64,000 nt of DNA from NCBI GenBank assembly GCA_019285715.1, contig CP079108.1, positions 372,001 through 436,000 of the forward strand, read 5' to 3'. How positions within the stretch are numbered: position 1 is the first letter of the stretch; the number at the start of each line of letters is the position of its first letter. Below are positions 15,766 through 24,245 of this stretch, in pieces. The notes below the pieces were generated by a model. The model saw only the letters and a list, made by a program, of their open reading frames with translations. It was not told the DNA's origin and made no database searches. The stretch comes from Sphingosinicellaceae bacterium (lineage in GTDB: Bacteria > Pseudomonadota > Alphaproteobacteria > Sphingomonadales > Sphingomonadaceae). The position numbers were made by a program, and so were the translations under genes.

Positions 15766-16299
15766 ATGCGTGATCACGGCAACCATGACGGTGTCCGGGC
15801 CAGTCCGCTCTGCGAGCCGTGCTTCGAGGCACCGCCGCGGCTATCGGGGGCAGAGCGCCGGCTGTCGACGCGCGCGGCGGCGGCGTTCGCCAGTGGCGAG
15901 GGCAGCCACGCCTTCCGCGACAACGCGGTGACGCTCGACCGCGATGCGGCCGGGGGCGGGTTGGTGCGGACCGTCGGGCGACTGGTGTCGTCAGCCTTCG
16001 CGCTCCCCGCTGGGCCGCTGGGGGAGCCGCCCGAAACCCTGGCAGCGGCGTTGGCGATGGCATTCGCGAGGCTCGGCGAGACCGGCGAAGTGACGCCTTT
16101 CGAGGCGGCGGTAGCGACGCCGAGCGCGGCCTGCGTGCTGCTCCGCGGCGTGCTGCTGCCGACGGCCACCGGCGGTGACGCGGTGCTAAGCTGGAAGCAG
16201 GTGCTGGACGACGACGCTACCGCACGGCTGCGTGCCGAACTGTTACGCGAGATGCGGCCACGCGCTGCCCGCAGCGCGGCGGTCGACACCTTTGCTTAG
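15766..16299 (+). CDS. Hypothetical protein upstream of NAD-glutamate dehydrogenase
   Basis: A 177-aa protein. ATG 15766 is chosen over an upstream ATG because GGAGGTG lies just before it. The sequence is Ala-rich with no signal peptide or membrane span. The C-terminal half (CVLLRGVLLPT, then AVLSWKQVLDDDATARLRAELL) has an alternating strand/helix look that could be a small sensor domain, but I do not recognise a family. It ends 79 bases before the dehydrogenase start on the same strand and may be cotranscribed with it. Confidence 0.6.
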   Translation: MRDHGNHDGVRASPLCEPCFEAPPRLSGAERRLSTRAAAAFASGEGSHAFRDNAVTLDRDAAGGGLVRTVGRLVSSAFALPAGPLGEPPETLAAALAMAFARLGETGEVTPFEAAVATPSAACVLLRGVLLPTATGGDAVLSWKQVLDDDATARLRAELLREMRPRAARSAAVDTFA

Positions 16300-16378
16300 C
16301 CTGCCGAGCGTCCCGCATGCCTTGCCCCGGGACCGGCGCGGACGCATAAGGCCGCCGCGTTCAAGGCGGAGCACAGTG

Positions 16379-19300
16379 ATGGCGACGATCATGGCGACGG
16401 CCGGGGGCAATCTCGCTCCGACGGTCGACGACGCGCTCACCGCCGCGCTGTTCGATACAGCATTGCCGGGCGAGGCCGAGAGCATCGACGCCGCTACCCG
16501 TGCTGCGATCGTCGCCTTCGTCGGCGCGACGGCGGCCCGGCGCGCACCCGGCGGACCCGTACTCGCGCTGGACACGGCATCGGGCTCGGCCACGACTCGC
16601 CGCCGGCTGGCGCTGGCCATCGTCAACGACGACATGCCGTTCCTGGTCGATTCGGTTGCTTCGACAATCACCGCTGCGGGACTCGATATCGACCGGCTGC
16701 TCCATCCGATCGTCGACGTGCGCCGTGACCACGACGGTGCATTGCTCGAGATCGTCGGCTTCGGCCACGGCGCGGCCAGCCCCGGCACGATCCGCGAGTC
16801 GATTATCTACATCGAGTTCGAGCGGGTTTCCGCCAAGGCGCGCGGCGAGCTCCAGGCCGAGCTGACAGCGGTGCTCGGCGACGTCCGCGCCGCCGTCGAG
16901 GACTGGCCGGCGATGCTGGCGATCCTGCGCGCCGCGACCCGCGACCTCGTCGAGAATCCGCCGCCGGTGGCGCCGCACATGGCGGCCGAGGCGACCGCCT
17001 TCCTCGACTGGCTGGCGGCCGACAACTTCACCCTGCTGGGCGCGCGCCGTTATGCGCTCACCGGCGACCTCGACGATCCGAACTTCGAGGCGTCGGGCGA
17101 ACCCGGGCTCGGGCTGCTGCGTGATCCCGCCTACCCGATGTGGGACGGCGACAGCGCGCGGACGCCGCCGCAATTGCGCCGGGTCCTGAATTCGCCGGAG
17201 CCGCTACTGATCACAAAGTCCGGCGCGGTCTCGACCGTTCACCGCCGGGTCGCGGCCGACCTGATCGCGGTCAAGGGCTTCGACCATGCCGGGCGGGTGA
17301 TCAGCGAGACGCGCTTCGTCGGCCTGTTCACCTCCGCCGGTCTGGCGATGAGCCCGCGCCAGGTGCCGCTGCTGCGCCGCAAGGTCGGCGAGGTCATCGA
17401 CGCGCTCGGTTTCGCCAAGGGTGGGCATACCGCCAAGGCCCTCGTGCATGTGCTCGAAGGCTTCCCGCGCGAAGAGCTGTTCGAGGCGAGCCCCGCGCGC
17501 CTTAAGACGATGGCGCTCGGGCTATTGTCGCTCCAGGATCGGCCCCGGCCCAAGCTGTTCGCACGTGCCGATCCGTTCGGGCGCTTCGTTTCGGTGCTCG
17601 TCTATGTGCCGCGCGACGACTATACCTCCGGGGTCCGCGAGAGCGCCGGCGCGATGCTGGTCGCGGCGTTGGGCGGCAAGCTCGCGCGTTTCGAGGTCGA
17701 GCTTCGCGCCGAGGGCCTGGCCCGCGTCCACTACATCGTCGACACTTCTGGTAGCGCGTCCGGCTTCGACGAGGCCGATCTCGACGCGCGCCTGAACGCA
17801 CTGGTTCGCGGCTGGGACGAGGCGCTTGAGACGGCGCTGGCCGAGGCGTCGGGTGGCACCCGCGCGGCGCGCCTGTCGCTGACCTATGGCGGGACATTCT
17901 CGGCGAGCTACCGGGCGCAATATTCGGCGACCGAGGCGGCGGCGGACGTACTGCTGCTGTCAATGCTGGCGGACGAGAACGACCGGGCGGTCGAGATCTA
18001 CCGCCGCCCCGACGATGCGCCGAACCAGTTGCGGCTGAAGATCTATCGTCTCGGCCAGATCATCCCGCTGTCGGACGCAGTGCCGGTGCTCGAGAACTTC
18101 GGGCTGCGTGTCATCGAGGAATTCCCGTTCGACCTGTCGGGCGGTAGCCTCGGCTGGATTCACGATTTCCTGCTCGAGGCGCGCGACGGGGTAACGCTCG
18201 ACGCGGGCATCCTCAAGCGCTGCGTCGAGCCGGCCTTGCGCGCGGTGCTGCTCGGCGAACAGGAGAACGACGGCTTCAACGCGCTGGTGCTGGCGGCGGG
18301 ACTCGAGGCCGAGACCGTCGGCTGGCTGCGCGCGTATTTCCGCTACCTGCGCCAGACCGGGGTCGCCTACGGGCTGCAGACGATCGTCGATGCGCTGCTC
18401 CGCTATCCGGCGCTGACCAAGGAGCTGGTTGCGCTGTTCCGGTCGCGTTTCGCCCCAGACAGCGGCGACCGCGACGGCACGGCGGCGTGCGAGCGCATCG
18501 AGGCCGGGCTCGCCGATGTCACCGCGATCGACGACGACCGCATCCTCAGGCTGTACCGCAGCGTCGTCCTGGCGACGCTCCGCACCAACGCCTTCGTGCC
18601 GGGCGGCCCCGAGGCGCTGGCGTTCAAGCTCGACAGCGCACTGGTTCCCGACCTGCCGCCGCCGGTGCCGTACCGCGAGATCTGGGTGTTCAGCCCGCGG
18701 GTCGAGGGCATACACCTGCGCGCTGGCCGCATTGCGCGTGGCGGTTTGCGCTGGTCCGATCGCCGCGACGACTTCCGCACCGAGGTGCTCGGGCTGGTCA
18801 AGGCGCAGAAGGTCAAGAACACCGTCATCGTGCCGACCGGTTCGAAGGGCGGCTTCTACCCGAAGCAGTTGCCGAGCCCGGCCAACCGCGACGCGTGGCT
18901 GGCGGAGGGTACGGAAGCGTACCGGATTTACATCCGGGCGTTGCTGTCTCTGACCGACAATCTCGACGCGGCCGGCACGGTGCTGCCGCCGGCGAATGTG
19001 GTCTGCCACGATGCGCCCGACCCGTATCTCGTCGTCGCCGCCGACAAGGGCACCGCGACCTTCTCCGACATCGCCAACGCGATCAGCCTCCAGCACGGTT
19101 TCTGGCTCGGCGACGCCTTCGCCAGCGGCGGCGAGCACGGCTACGACCACAAGGCGATGGCGATCACCGCCAAGGGCGCCTGGATTTCGGTCCAGCGCCA
19201 CTTCCGCGAGCTCGGTGTCGACGTGCAGACCGCGCCGATCCGCGTCGTTGGCTGCGGCGACATGTCGGGCGACGTGTTTGGCAACGGCATGCTGCTCAGC

Positions 19301-21121
19301 CAGACGATCCACCTGCTGGCGGCGTTCGACCACCGGCACATCTTCCTCGATCCCGAGCCCGATGCTGCGGCCAGCTTCGCCGAGCGCCAGCGCATGTTCG
19401 TGCTGCCGCGCTCATCGTGGGACGACTACGACAAATCCGTGATCTCGGCAGGCGGCGGGGTCTATCCGCGCAGTCTCAAATCGATCCCGATCAGCGCGGC
19501 GGTGCAGGCGGCGTTGCACGTCTCCGCCGACCACCTGTCACCCGACGAGCTGATCGTCGCCATCCTGAAAAGCCCGGTCGACCTGCTCTGGTTCGGCGGC
19601 ATCGGGACCTATGTGAAGGCGGAGGCCGAGACCAGCATCGCGGTCGGCGATCGCGCCAACGACGGCCACCGCGTCGATGCGCGCGACGTCGGGGCCAAGG
19701 TCATCGGCGAGGGCGCCAACCTCGGGCTGACCCAGGCCGCGCGCATCGAATACGCGGCCAAGGGCGGGCGCATCAACACGGACTTCATCGACAACAGCGC
19801 CGGCGTCGACTGCTCCGACAACGAGGTCAACATCAAGATCGCGCTCGGCTCGGAAGTCGCTGCGGGGACGCTGACCGAGGCCGACCGCGACACCCTGCTG
19901 GTCGCCATGACCGACGATGTCGCGGCGCTCGTGCTCCGCGACAACACGCTGCAAACCCAGGCGCTGAGCATCGCCGAGCGCGGCGGCGCGGGCGCGGTTG
20001 GCGGCTACCTCCAACTCCTCCAGACCCTGGAGGTCAGCGCCGCGCAGCTCGACCGCAAGGTCGAGGGGCTGGCCAGCGACGAGATCCTGATCGCGCGCGC
20101 CCGCACCGGCCATGGCCTCGAACGGCCCGAACTCGCGGTCATCATGGCCTACGCCAAGATGGCGATCTACGAGGCGCTGGTCGACTGCACGCTGGTCGAC
20201 GACCCGAGCCTGGTGCCCGACCTTCACCACGCCTTCCCGCGCGCCATGCACGAGCATCACGTCGCCGCCATCGACGGCCACCGGCTGCGCTCCGAGCTGG
20301 TCGCCACCAAGCTGGCGAACGCGCTGATCAATCGCGGCGGGCTGACTCTGCCGTTCGAGCTGGCCGAGGAGATGGGCGTCGGGCTGTCGGAGGTCGCGGG
20401 GGCGTTCGTCGCGGCGCGGTCGCTGTTCGACTTTCCGGCACTTTGGGATGCGATCGAGGCCGCCGACGTGCCCGGCAGCGTCCAGCTCGACCTTAACGTC
20501 GCGGCGGTTGCGGTGCTGCGAACCCAGATGGCCGACCTGCTGCGCTCGGGCCATGGTCTCACCCCGACGGTGCTGGTCGAGCGACTGCGCCCGAGCATCG
20601 CGCGGTTGGGGGAAGGTATTTTCGACTTGCTGCGCCCAGAACCCCGCGCCCAGATCGAGGTAATGCGGACCGACCTGACGACGCGCGGTGCACCCCCCGA
20701 ACTCAGCGAGGTGCTGCTGCGCATTGCGGCGCTCGACGGCGCGGTCGGGGTTGGGCTGCTGGCGGCGGACCTGCACATCGATGCCGCGCAGACGGCACGC
20801 GCCTACACAAGGCTCGGCGAGGCGATGGGCCTCGACTGGGCCAAGGGGGCGGCGGCGTCGCTCAACCCCGACGATCCGTGGGAGCGGCTGCTGCAGGCCC
20901 GGTTGGTGCGTGATTTCGAGCATCTCCGCATCGACCTGATGCGGCGCATCGTCCAGCCGGACGGCGACCCCGTCGAAGCGGTCGAGGCCTGGCTGACGGC
21001 GAAGGAGGACCGCGTCGCGCGTGTCGCGGGGCTCGTCGCGCGCGCGCGGTCGGGGTCGGCGGTGACGACGGCGATGCTGGCGCATCTGGATAGCCAGGCG
21101 CGGTCGGTGCTGGGGGGGTAG
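16379..21121 (+). CDS. gdhB: NAD-specific glutamate dehydrogenase (large, ~180 kDa class)
   Basis: A 1580-aa enzyme that deaminates glutamate to 2-oxoglutarate with NAD+, feeding amino-acid carbon into the TCA cycle. Its length fits the 170-180 kDa class typical of alpha- and gammaproteobacteria (about 1600 aa). The N-terminal half carries the ACT-like regulatory region. The catalytic domain (about 700-1200) shows GGLRWSDRRDDFRTEVLGLV, the Lys-containing KNTVIVPTGSKGGFYPK, GCGDMSGDVFGNGM and the NAD-binding ADKGTATFSD. ATG 16379 follows GGAG closely, and the open frame upstream is not conserved-looking. It is convergent with the acyl-CoA dehydrogenase, four bases apart. Confidence 0.96.
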   Translation: MATIMATAGGNLAPTVDDALTAALFDTALPGEAESIDAATRAAIVAFVGATAARRAPGGPVLALDTASGSATTRRRLALAIVNDDMPFLVDSVASTITAAGLDIDRLLHPIVDVRRDHDGALLEIVGFGHGAASPGTIRESIIYIEFERVSAKARGELQAELTAVLGDVRAAVEDWPAMLAILRAATRDLVENPPPVAPHMAAEATAFLDWLAADNFTLLGARRYALTGDLDDPNFEASGEPGLGLLRDPAYPMWDGDSARTPPQLRRVLNSPEPLLITKSGAVSTVHRRVAADLIAVKGFDHAGRVISETRFVGLFTSAGLAMSPRQVPLLRRKVGEVIDALGFAKGGHTAKALVHVLEGFPREELFEASPARLKTMALGLLSLQDRPRPKLFARADPFGRFVSVLVYVPRDDYTSGVRESAGAMLVAALGGKLARFEVELRAEGLARVHYIVDTSGSASGFDEADLDARLNALVRGWDEALETALAEASGGTRAARLSLTYGGTFSASYRAQYSATEAAADVLLLSMLADENDRAVEIYRRPDDAPNQLRLKIYRLGQIIPLSDAVPVLENFGLRVIEEFPFDLSGGSLGWIHDFLLEARDGVTLDAGILKRCVEPALRAVLLGEQENDGFNALVLAAGLEAETVGWLRAYFRYLRQTGVAYGLQTIVDALLRYPALTKELVALFRSRFAPDSGDRDGTAACERIEAGLADVTAIDDDRILRLYRSVVLATLRTNAFVPGGPEALAFKLDSALVPDLPPPVPYREIWVFSPRVEGIHLRAGRIARGGLRWSDRRDDFRTEVLGLVKAQKVKNTVIVPTGSKGGFYPKQLPSPANRDAWLAEGTEAYRIYIRALLSLTDNLDAAGTVLPPANVVCHDAPDPYLVVAADKGTATFSDIANAISLQHGFWLGDAFASGGEHGYDHKAMAITAKGAWISVQRHFRELGVDVQTAPIRVVGCGDMSGDVFGNGMLLSQTIHLLAAFDHRHIFLDPEPDAAASFAERQRMFVLPRSSWDDYDKSVISAGGGVYPRSLKSIPISAAVQAALHVSADHLSPDELIVAILKSPVDLLWFGGIGTYVKAEAETSIAVGDRANDGHRVDARDVGAKVIGEGANLGLTQAARIEYAAKGGRINTDFIDNSAGVDCSDNEVNIKIALGSEVAAGTLTEADRDTLLVAMTDDVAALVLRDNTLQTQALSIAERGGAGAVGGYLQLLQTLEVSAAQLDRKVEGLASDEILIARARTGHGLERPELAVIMAYAKMAIYEALVDCTLVDDPSLVPDLHHAFPRAMHEHHVAAIDGHRLRSELVATKLANALINRGGLTLPFELAEEMGVGLSEVAGAFVAARSLFDFPALWDAIEAADVPGSVQLDLNVAAVAVLRTQMADLLRSGHGLTPTVLVERLRPSIARLGEGIFDLLRPEPRAQIEVMRTDLTTRGAPPELSEVLLRIAALDGAVGVGLLAADLHIDAAQTARAYTRLGEAMGLDWAKGAAASLNPDDPWERLLQARLVRDFEHLRIDLMRRIVQPDGDPVEAVEAWLTAKEDRVARVAGLVARARSGSAVTTAMLAHLDSQARSVLGG

Positions 21122-21125
21122 CCCC

Positions 21126-22268
21126 TCAGATCGTCCGCGACACGATCTCGCGCATGATCTCGCTCGTCCCGCCAAAAATCCGCGTCACCCGCGCATCCCG
21201 CCACAGCCGCGCGATCGGGTACTCGTTCATATAGCCCGCGCCGCCGTGGAGCTGGAGGGCGACGTCGCACGCCTCCCACTGCAACTCGGTGTGCCATAGC
21301 TTGGCGGCAGCGCCTTCGGCCGCGGTCAGCTCGCCGGCTAGATGCCGCTTGATCGCCCAGTCGAGGTGGGCCCAGCCGACCTGCAGCTTGGTCTTCAAGG
21401 TCGCCAGCTCGAACTTGGTGTTCTGGAAATCGAACACCGTCTTGCCGAACGCCTTGCGGTCCTTGGTGAATTTCACCGCCTCGTCGAAGGCGCGCTGCGC
21501 CCCGGCTTGCGCCGACACCGCGATCGACAGGCGCTCCTGCGGCAGCTGGCTCATCAGGTACGCGAAGCCCTTGCCCTCCTCGCCGAGGCAGTTGGTGATC
21601 GGTACGCGGACGTCGTTGAAGAACAGCTCCGAAGTGTCGGCGGAATTCTGGCCGATCTTGTCGAGGTTGCGGCCCCTAGCAAAGCCGTCGCGGTCGGCCT
21701 CGACCAGGAGCAGTGACATGCCCTTGGCACCGAGTTCCGGGTCCGTCTTGGCGACGACGATGATCAGGTCCGCCGACTGCCCGTTGGTGATGTAGGTCTT
21801 GGAGCCGTTGACGACATAATGGTTGCCGTCGCGGCGCGCCGTGGTCTTGATGCCTTGAAGGTCGGAGCCGGTGCCGGGCTCGGTCATCGCAATCGCGGTA
21901 ATTGCCTCGCCGCTGATCATCAGCGGCAGCCATTTGGCCTGCTGCTCGGGGCTGCCGTAGTTGACGATATAGTCGCAGACGATATCCGACTGTAGCGTGA
22001 TCCCTGCCGACGACCCGGCATAGCTCAATTCCTCGTCGATCACCGCATTGTAGCCGAAATCGAGGCCGAGGCCGCCGAGGTGCTCGGGGATCGTCGGGCA
22101 CAGCAGACCGGCATCGCCGCATGCCCGCCAGAACTTCCGGTCGACGACCTTCTCGTGCTCGTAGCGGTCGAGGTTGGGGATCAACTCACGGTCGAAAAGC
22201 TTGCGGACGGTCTCGCGAAACTGGCCGTGGTCGGCGTCGAATGCGGTCCGGGTCGAGGTGTCGAGCAT
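21126..22268 (-). CDS. Acyl-CoA dehydrogenase
   Basis: A 380-aa FAD flavoenzyme that introduces the alpha-beta double bond into an acyl-CoA and passes electrons to ETF. Family motifs are AMTEPGTGSD (acyl-CoA dehydrogenase signature 1), YITNGQSADLIIVVAKT, ERLSIA, QLHGGAGYMNEYP and RIFGGTSEIMREI at the C-terminus. The expected catalytic Glu lies just before the Tyr/Met-Asn of the YMNEYP region or in the EIMRE tail; the substrate subclass cannot be assigned. Length is normal. It is monocistronic here, convergent with the glutamate dehydrogenase. Confidence 0.93.
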   Translation of the reverse strand: MLDTSTRTAFDADHGQFRETVRKLFDRELIPNLDRYEHEKVVDRKFWRACGDAGLLCPTIPEHLGGLGLDFGYNAVIDEELSYAGSSAGITLQSDIVCDYIVNYGSPEQQAKWLPLMISGEAITAIAMTEPGTGSDLQGIKTTARRDGNHYVVNGSKTYITNGQSADLIIVVAKTDPELGAKGMSLLLVEADRDGFARGRNLDKIGQNSADTSELFFNDVRVPITNCLGEEGKGFAYLMSQLPQERLSIAVSAQAGAQRAFDEAVKFTKDRKAFGKTVFDFQNTKFELATLKTKLQVGWAHLDWAIKRHLAGELTAAEGAAAKLWHTELQWEACDVALQLHGGAGYMNEYPIARLWRDARVTRIFGGTSEIMREIVSRTI

Positions 22269-22475
22269 GGCTGAATCTCCCGCATACGGAAGTGCCGCAG
22301 GTTGACGTGCGCGTCAACCACCGCCGGATTTCATTAACGAATGCTCAATATTAATAGAGTATTTAGGAAGTGTTCGGGCACAGGGTCGGTGCAGGACCAA
22401 CAAGAAGCAAAAATGGGTCGCGTCGCAGCGAAACCTAGCCGCCTCACAGGCGCGGCGCTTCATGAGGACCGACCA

Positions 22476-24161
22476 ATGGCTTCACCACCCAAAAAATTTG
22501 CGATGCAGCACAACCTCGGCGACCGCCGGGGCATGGATGAGGCGGTCGCCGGCGGCTACGGCCGCTTCGGCCGCATGTTTCCCGACCAGATTGGCATCGA
22601 ATACAACGAGGAGGCGCTCTGGCAGCTCGCCGAGACGATGATCAAGAAGGAAGATCCGGGGCAGTTCTTCAATTTGGGAGACGAGGACGAGAACCCGACG
22701 ATCCCGGCCGGGTACACATATTTCGGGCAGTTCGTCGATCACGACCTGACGCTCGACCAGACCGGTATCGGCGAACGCGAGTCCGATCCCGGAGCGACTT
22801 CCAATTTTCGTACGGCACGCCTTGATCTCGACTCGGTCTACGGTCGTGGTCCGTTCGGCAGCCCCCATCTTTACAGCAACGATTTCACGCTGCTTACCGG
22901 CGCCGACATCACCCCGCCCAAACCAGGCCCGGTGCAGACTCGGCACGACCATCTGCGAGGCCCAGCCGACCACGCCCTTATCGGCGATCCTCGCAACGAC
23001 GAAAACAACATCGTCGCGCAGATTCACACAGCGGTTATCGCCTGTCACAACAAGGTGATGCGGACGGCGTCGCTCATGGCGGGGGTCCATCAGCGCTGGG
23101 AGCGGTTTCAGCGCGCGGCGCAGATCACTCGCTGGCACTACCAATGGGTCGTCGTTCACGACTTTCTCGCGAAGGTGACGCACAAAGCGATTTACGCCGA
23201 TGTGATGAGTTCGGGCAGTCTGCCGCGACTGCGTTACTACAACGCGCCCAGCGCGAAATATCCGTACATGCCCATCGAGTTCTCGGGCGCGGCGTACCGG
23301 TTCGGACATTCCATGGTACGACCGAGCTATGCGTTGAACGCTGTCGTCGGTGTCGACCAGGAGCATCCGATGCAGCCGGGGCAGATCCAGAACCGTCGCA
23401 TCCCGATATTCGATGCGGCACAATCCGACGTGCATGGCGACCTCCGTGGTTTCCGAAAGATTCCCGCAGCGTGGGGGATCGACTGGGGCTATTTCCTGAA
23501 AATGCCTGGGCGCATGCCCGAAACTCAGCATCTCGGCGCAGGCGCGCTGCAGCCGTCGTATCGGATCGACTCGCTGCTAGTGCGTGGTCTCGCCGTGCTG
23601 CCCGACCATATGGCGGAGACGGAACGCAAGCGCAGCCTGCCGTTCCTCAACCTGCTCCGTGGCTCGATGATGCGGTTGCCGAGCGCCGAACAGGTGGCCA
23701 GTCGAATGTCGTTGCCGACAGGCGGCGTCGGCACCTTCCCGCTGCTCGATCCGGTAACGATCTGGTCGGCGGGTTCGCGCTTCGCCAAGCCGGTCGAGGA
23801 CGACCTGACCGAACTGCGTGACCGGCGCGCCGCGCTCGCGCCAATGTTCAAGGACGGCCTTGGCCAGAACCACACCCCGCTGTGGTATTATATCCTGCGC
23901 GAGGCCGAGTGGTATTCGACGTGGAGTGCCGATCAAAACGACCCGGAGGGCAGCGGCAAGCACGGCGGCGAGGCGGATATCTTCGGCGGCCATCATCTCG
24001 GGCCGATGGGGAGCACGATCGTGCTCGAGACCTTCATGGGGCTGATGATCGCCGATACCACCAGCATCCTTCACAAGCCGGGCTGGCGGCCGATGGTGCC
24101 GATCGCCGACCCGACCAAGGATTTCGGCCTCGCCGAACTTATCGAATGGGCCCTGACATGA
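22476..24161 (+). CDS. Animal-type haem peroxidase (myeloperoxidase/peroxicin superfamily)
   Basis: A 561-aa protein of the peroxidase-cyclooxygenase superfamily. TYFGQFVDHDLTLDQT carries the distal His, RTARLDLDSVYGRGP the conserved Asp/Arg region that binds calcium and haem, and YRFGHSMVRPSY the proximal His. LIGDPRNDENNIVAQIHTAV and WHYQWVVVHDFL are family hallmarks. ATG 22476 has GAGGA eight bases upstream; the open frame further up is not conserved-looking. There is no signal peptide, so it is probably cytoplasmic or exported by another route. Bacterial members oxidise halides or organic substrates with H2O2; the substrate here is unknown. It stands alone on the plus strand. Confidence 0.9.
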   Translation: MASPPKKFAMQHNLGDRRGMDEAVAGGYGRFGRMFPDQIGIEYNEEALWQLAETMIKKEDPGQFFNLGDEDENPTIPAGYTYFGQFVDHDLTLDQTGIGERESDPGATSNFRTARLDLDSVYGRGPFGSPHLYSNDFTLLTGADITPPKPGPVQTRHDHLRGPADHALIGDPRNDENNIVAQIHTAVIACHNKVMRTASLMAGVHQRWERFQRAAQITRWHYQWVVVHDFLAKVTHKAIYADVMSSGSLPRLRYYNAPSAKYPYMPIEFSGAAYRFGHSMVRPSYALNAVVGVDQEHPMQPGQIQNRRIPIFDAAQSDVHGDLRGFRKIPAAWGIDWGYFLKMPGRMPETQHLGAGALQPSYRIDSLLVRGLAVLPDHMAETERKRSLPFLNLLRGSMMRLPSAEQVASRMSLPTGGVGTFPLLDPVTIWSAGSRFAKPVEDDLTELRDRRAALAPMFKDGLGQNHTPLWYYILREAEWYSTWSADQNDPEGSGKHGGEADIFGGHHLGPMGSTIVLETFMGLMIADTTSILHKPGWRPMVPIADPTKDFGLAELIEWALT

Positions 24162-24245
24162 AATCGGCTCGGCCTGACGCGGTCGTCATCTAAACAGTCG
24201 CTGGCCGCCGCTCCACGCAATGCTATAGCGCAACGCGATGGAGCG

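Noticed and set aside
17960-19339. Long open frame antisense to the glutamate dehydrogenase (about 459 codons)
   Set aside because: The forward strand carries an unmistakable dehydrogenase; the antisense frame is rich in Arg/Ala/Gln and His without motifs, as expected of high-GC shadow frames.
19538-21175. Long antisense frame over the 3' half of the glutamate dehydrogenase gene (545 codons)
   Set aside because: Composition artefact of third-position GC; no domain pattern and no ribosome binding site.
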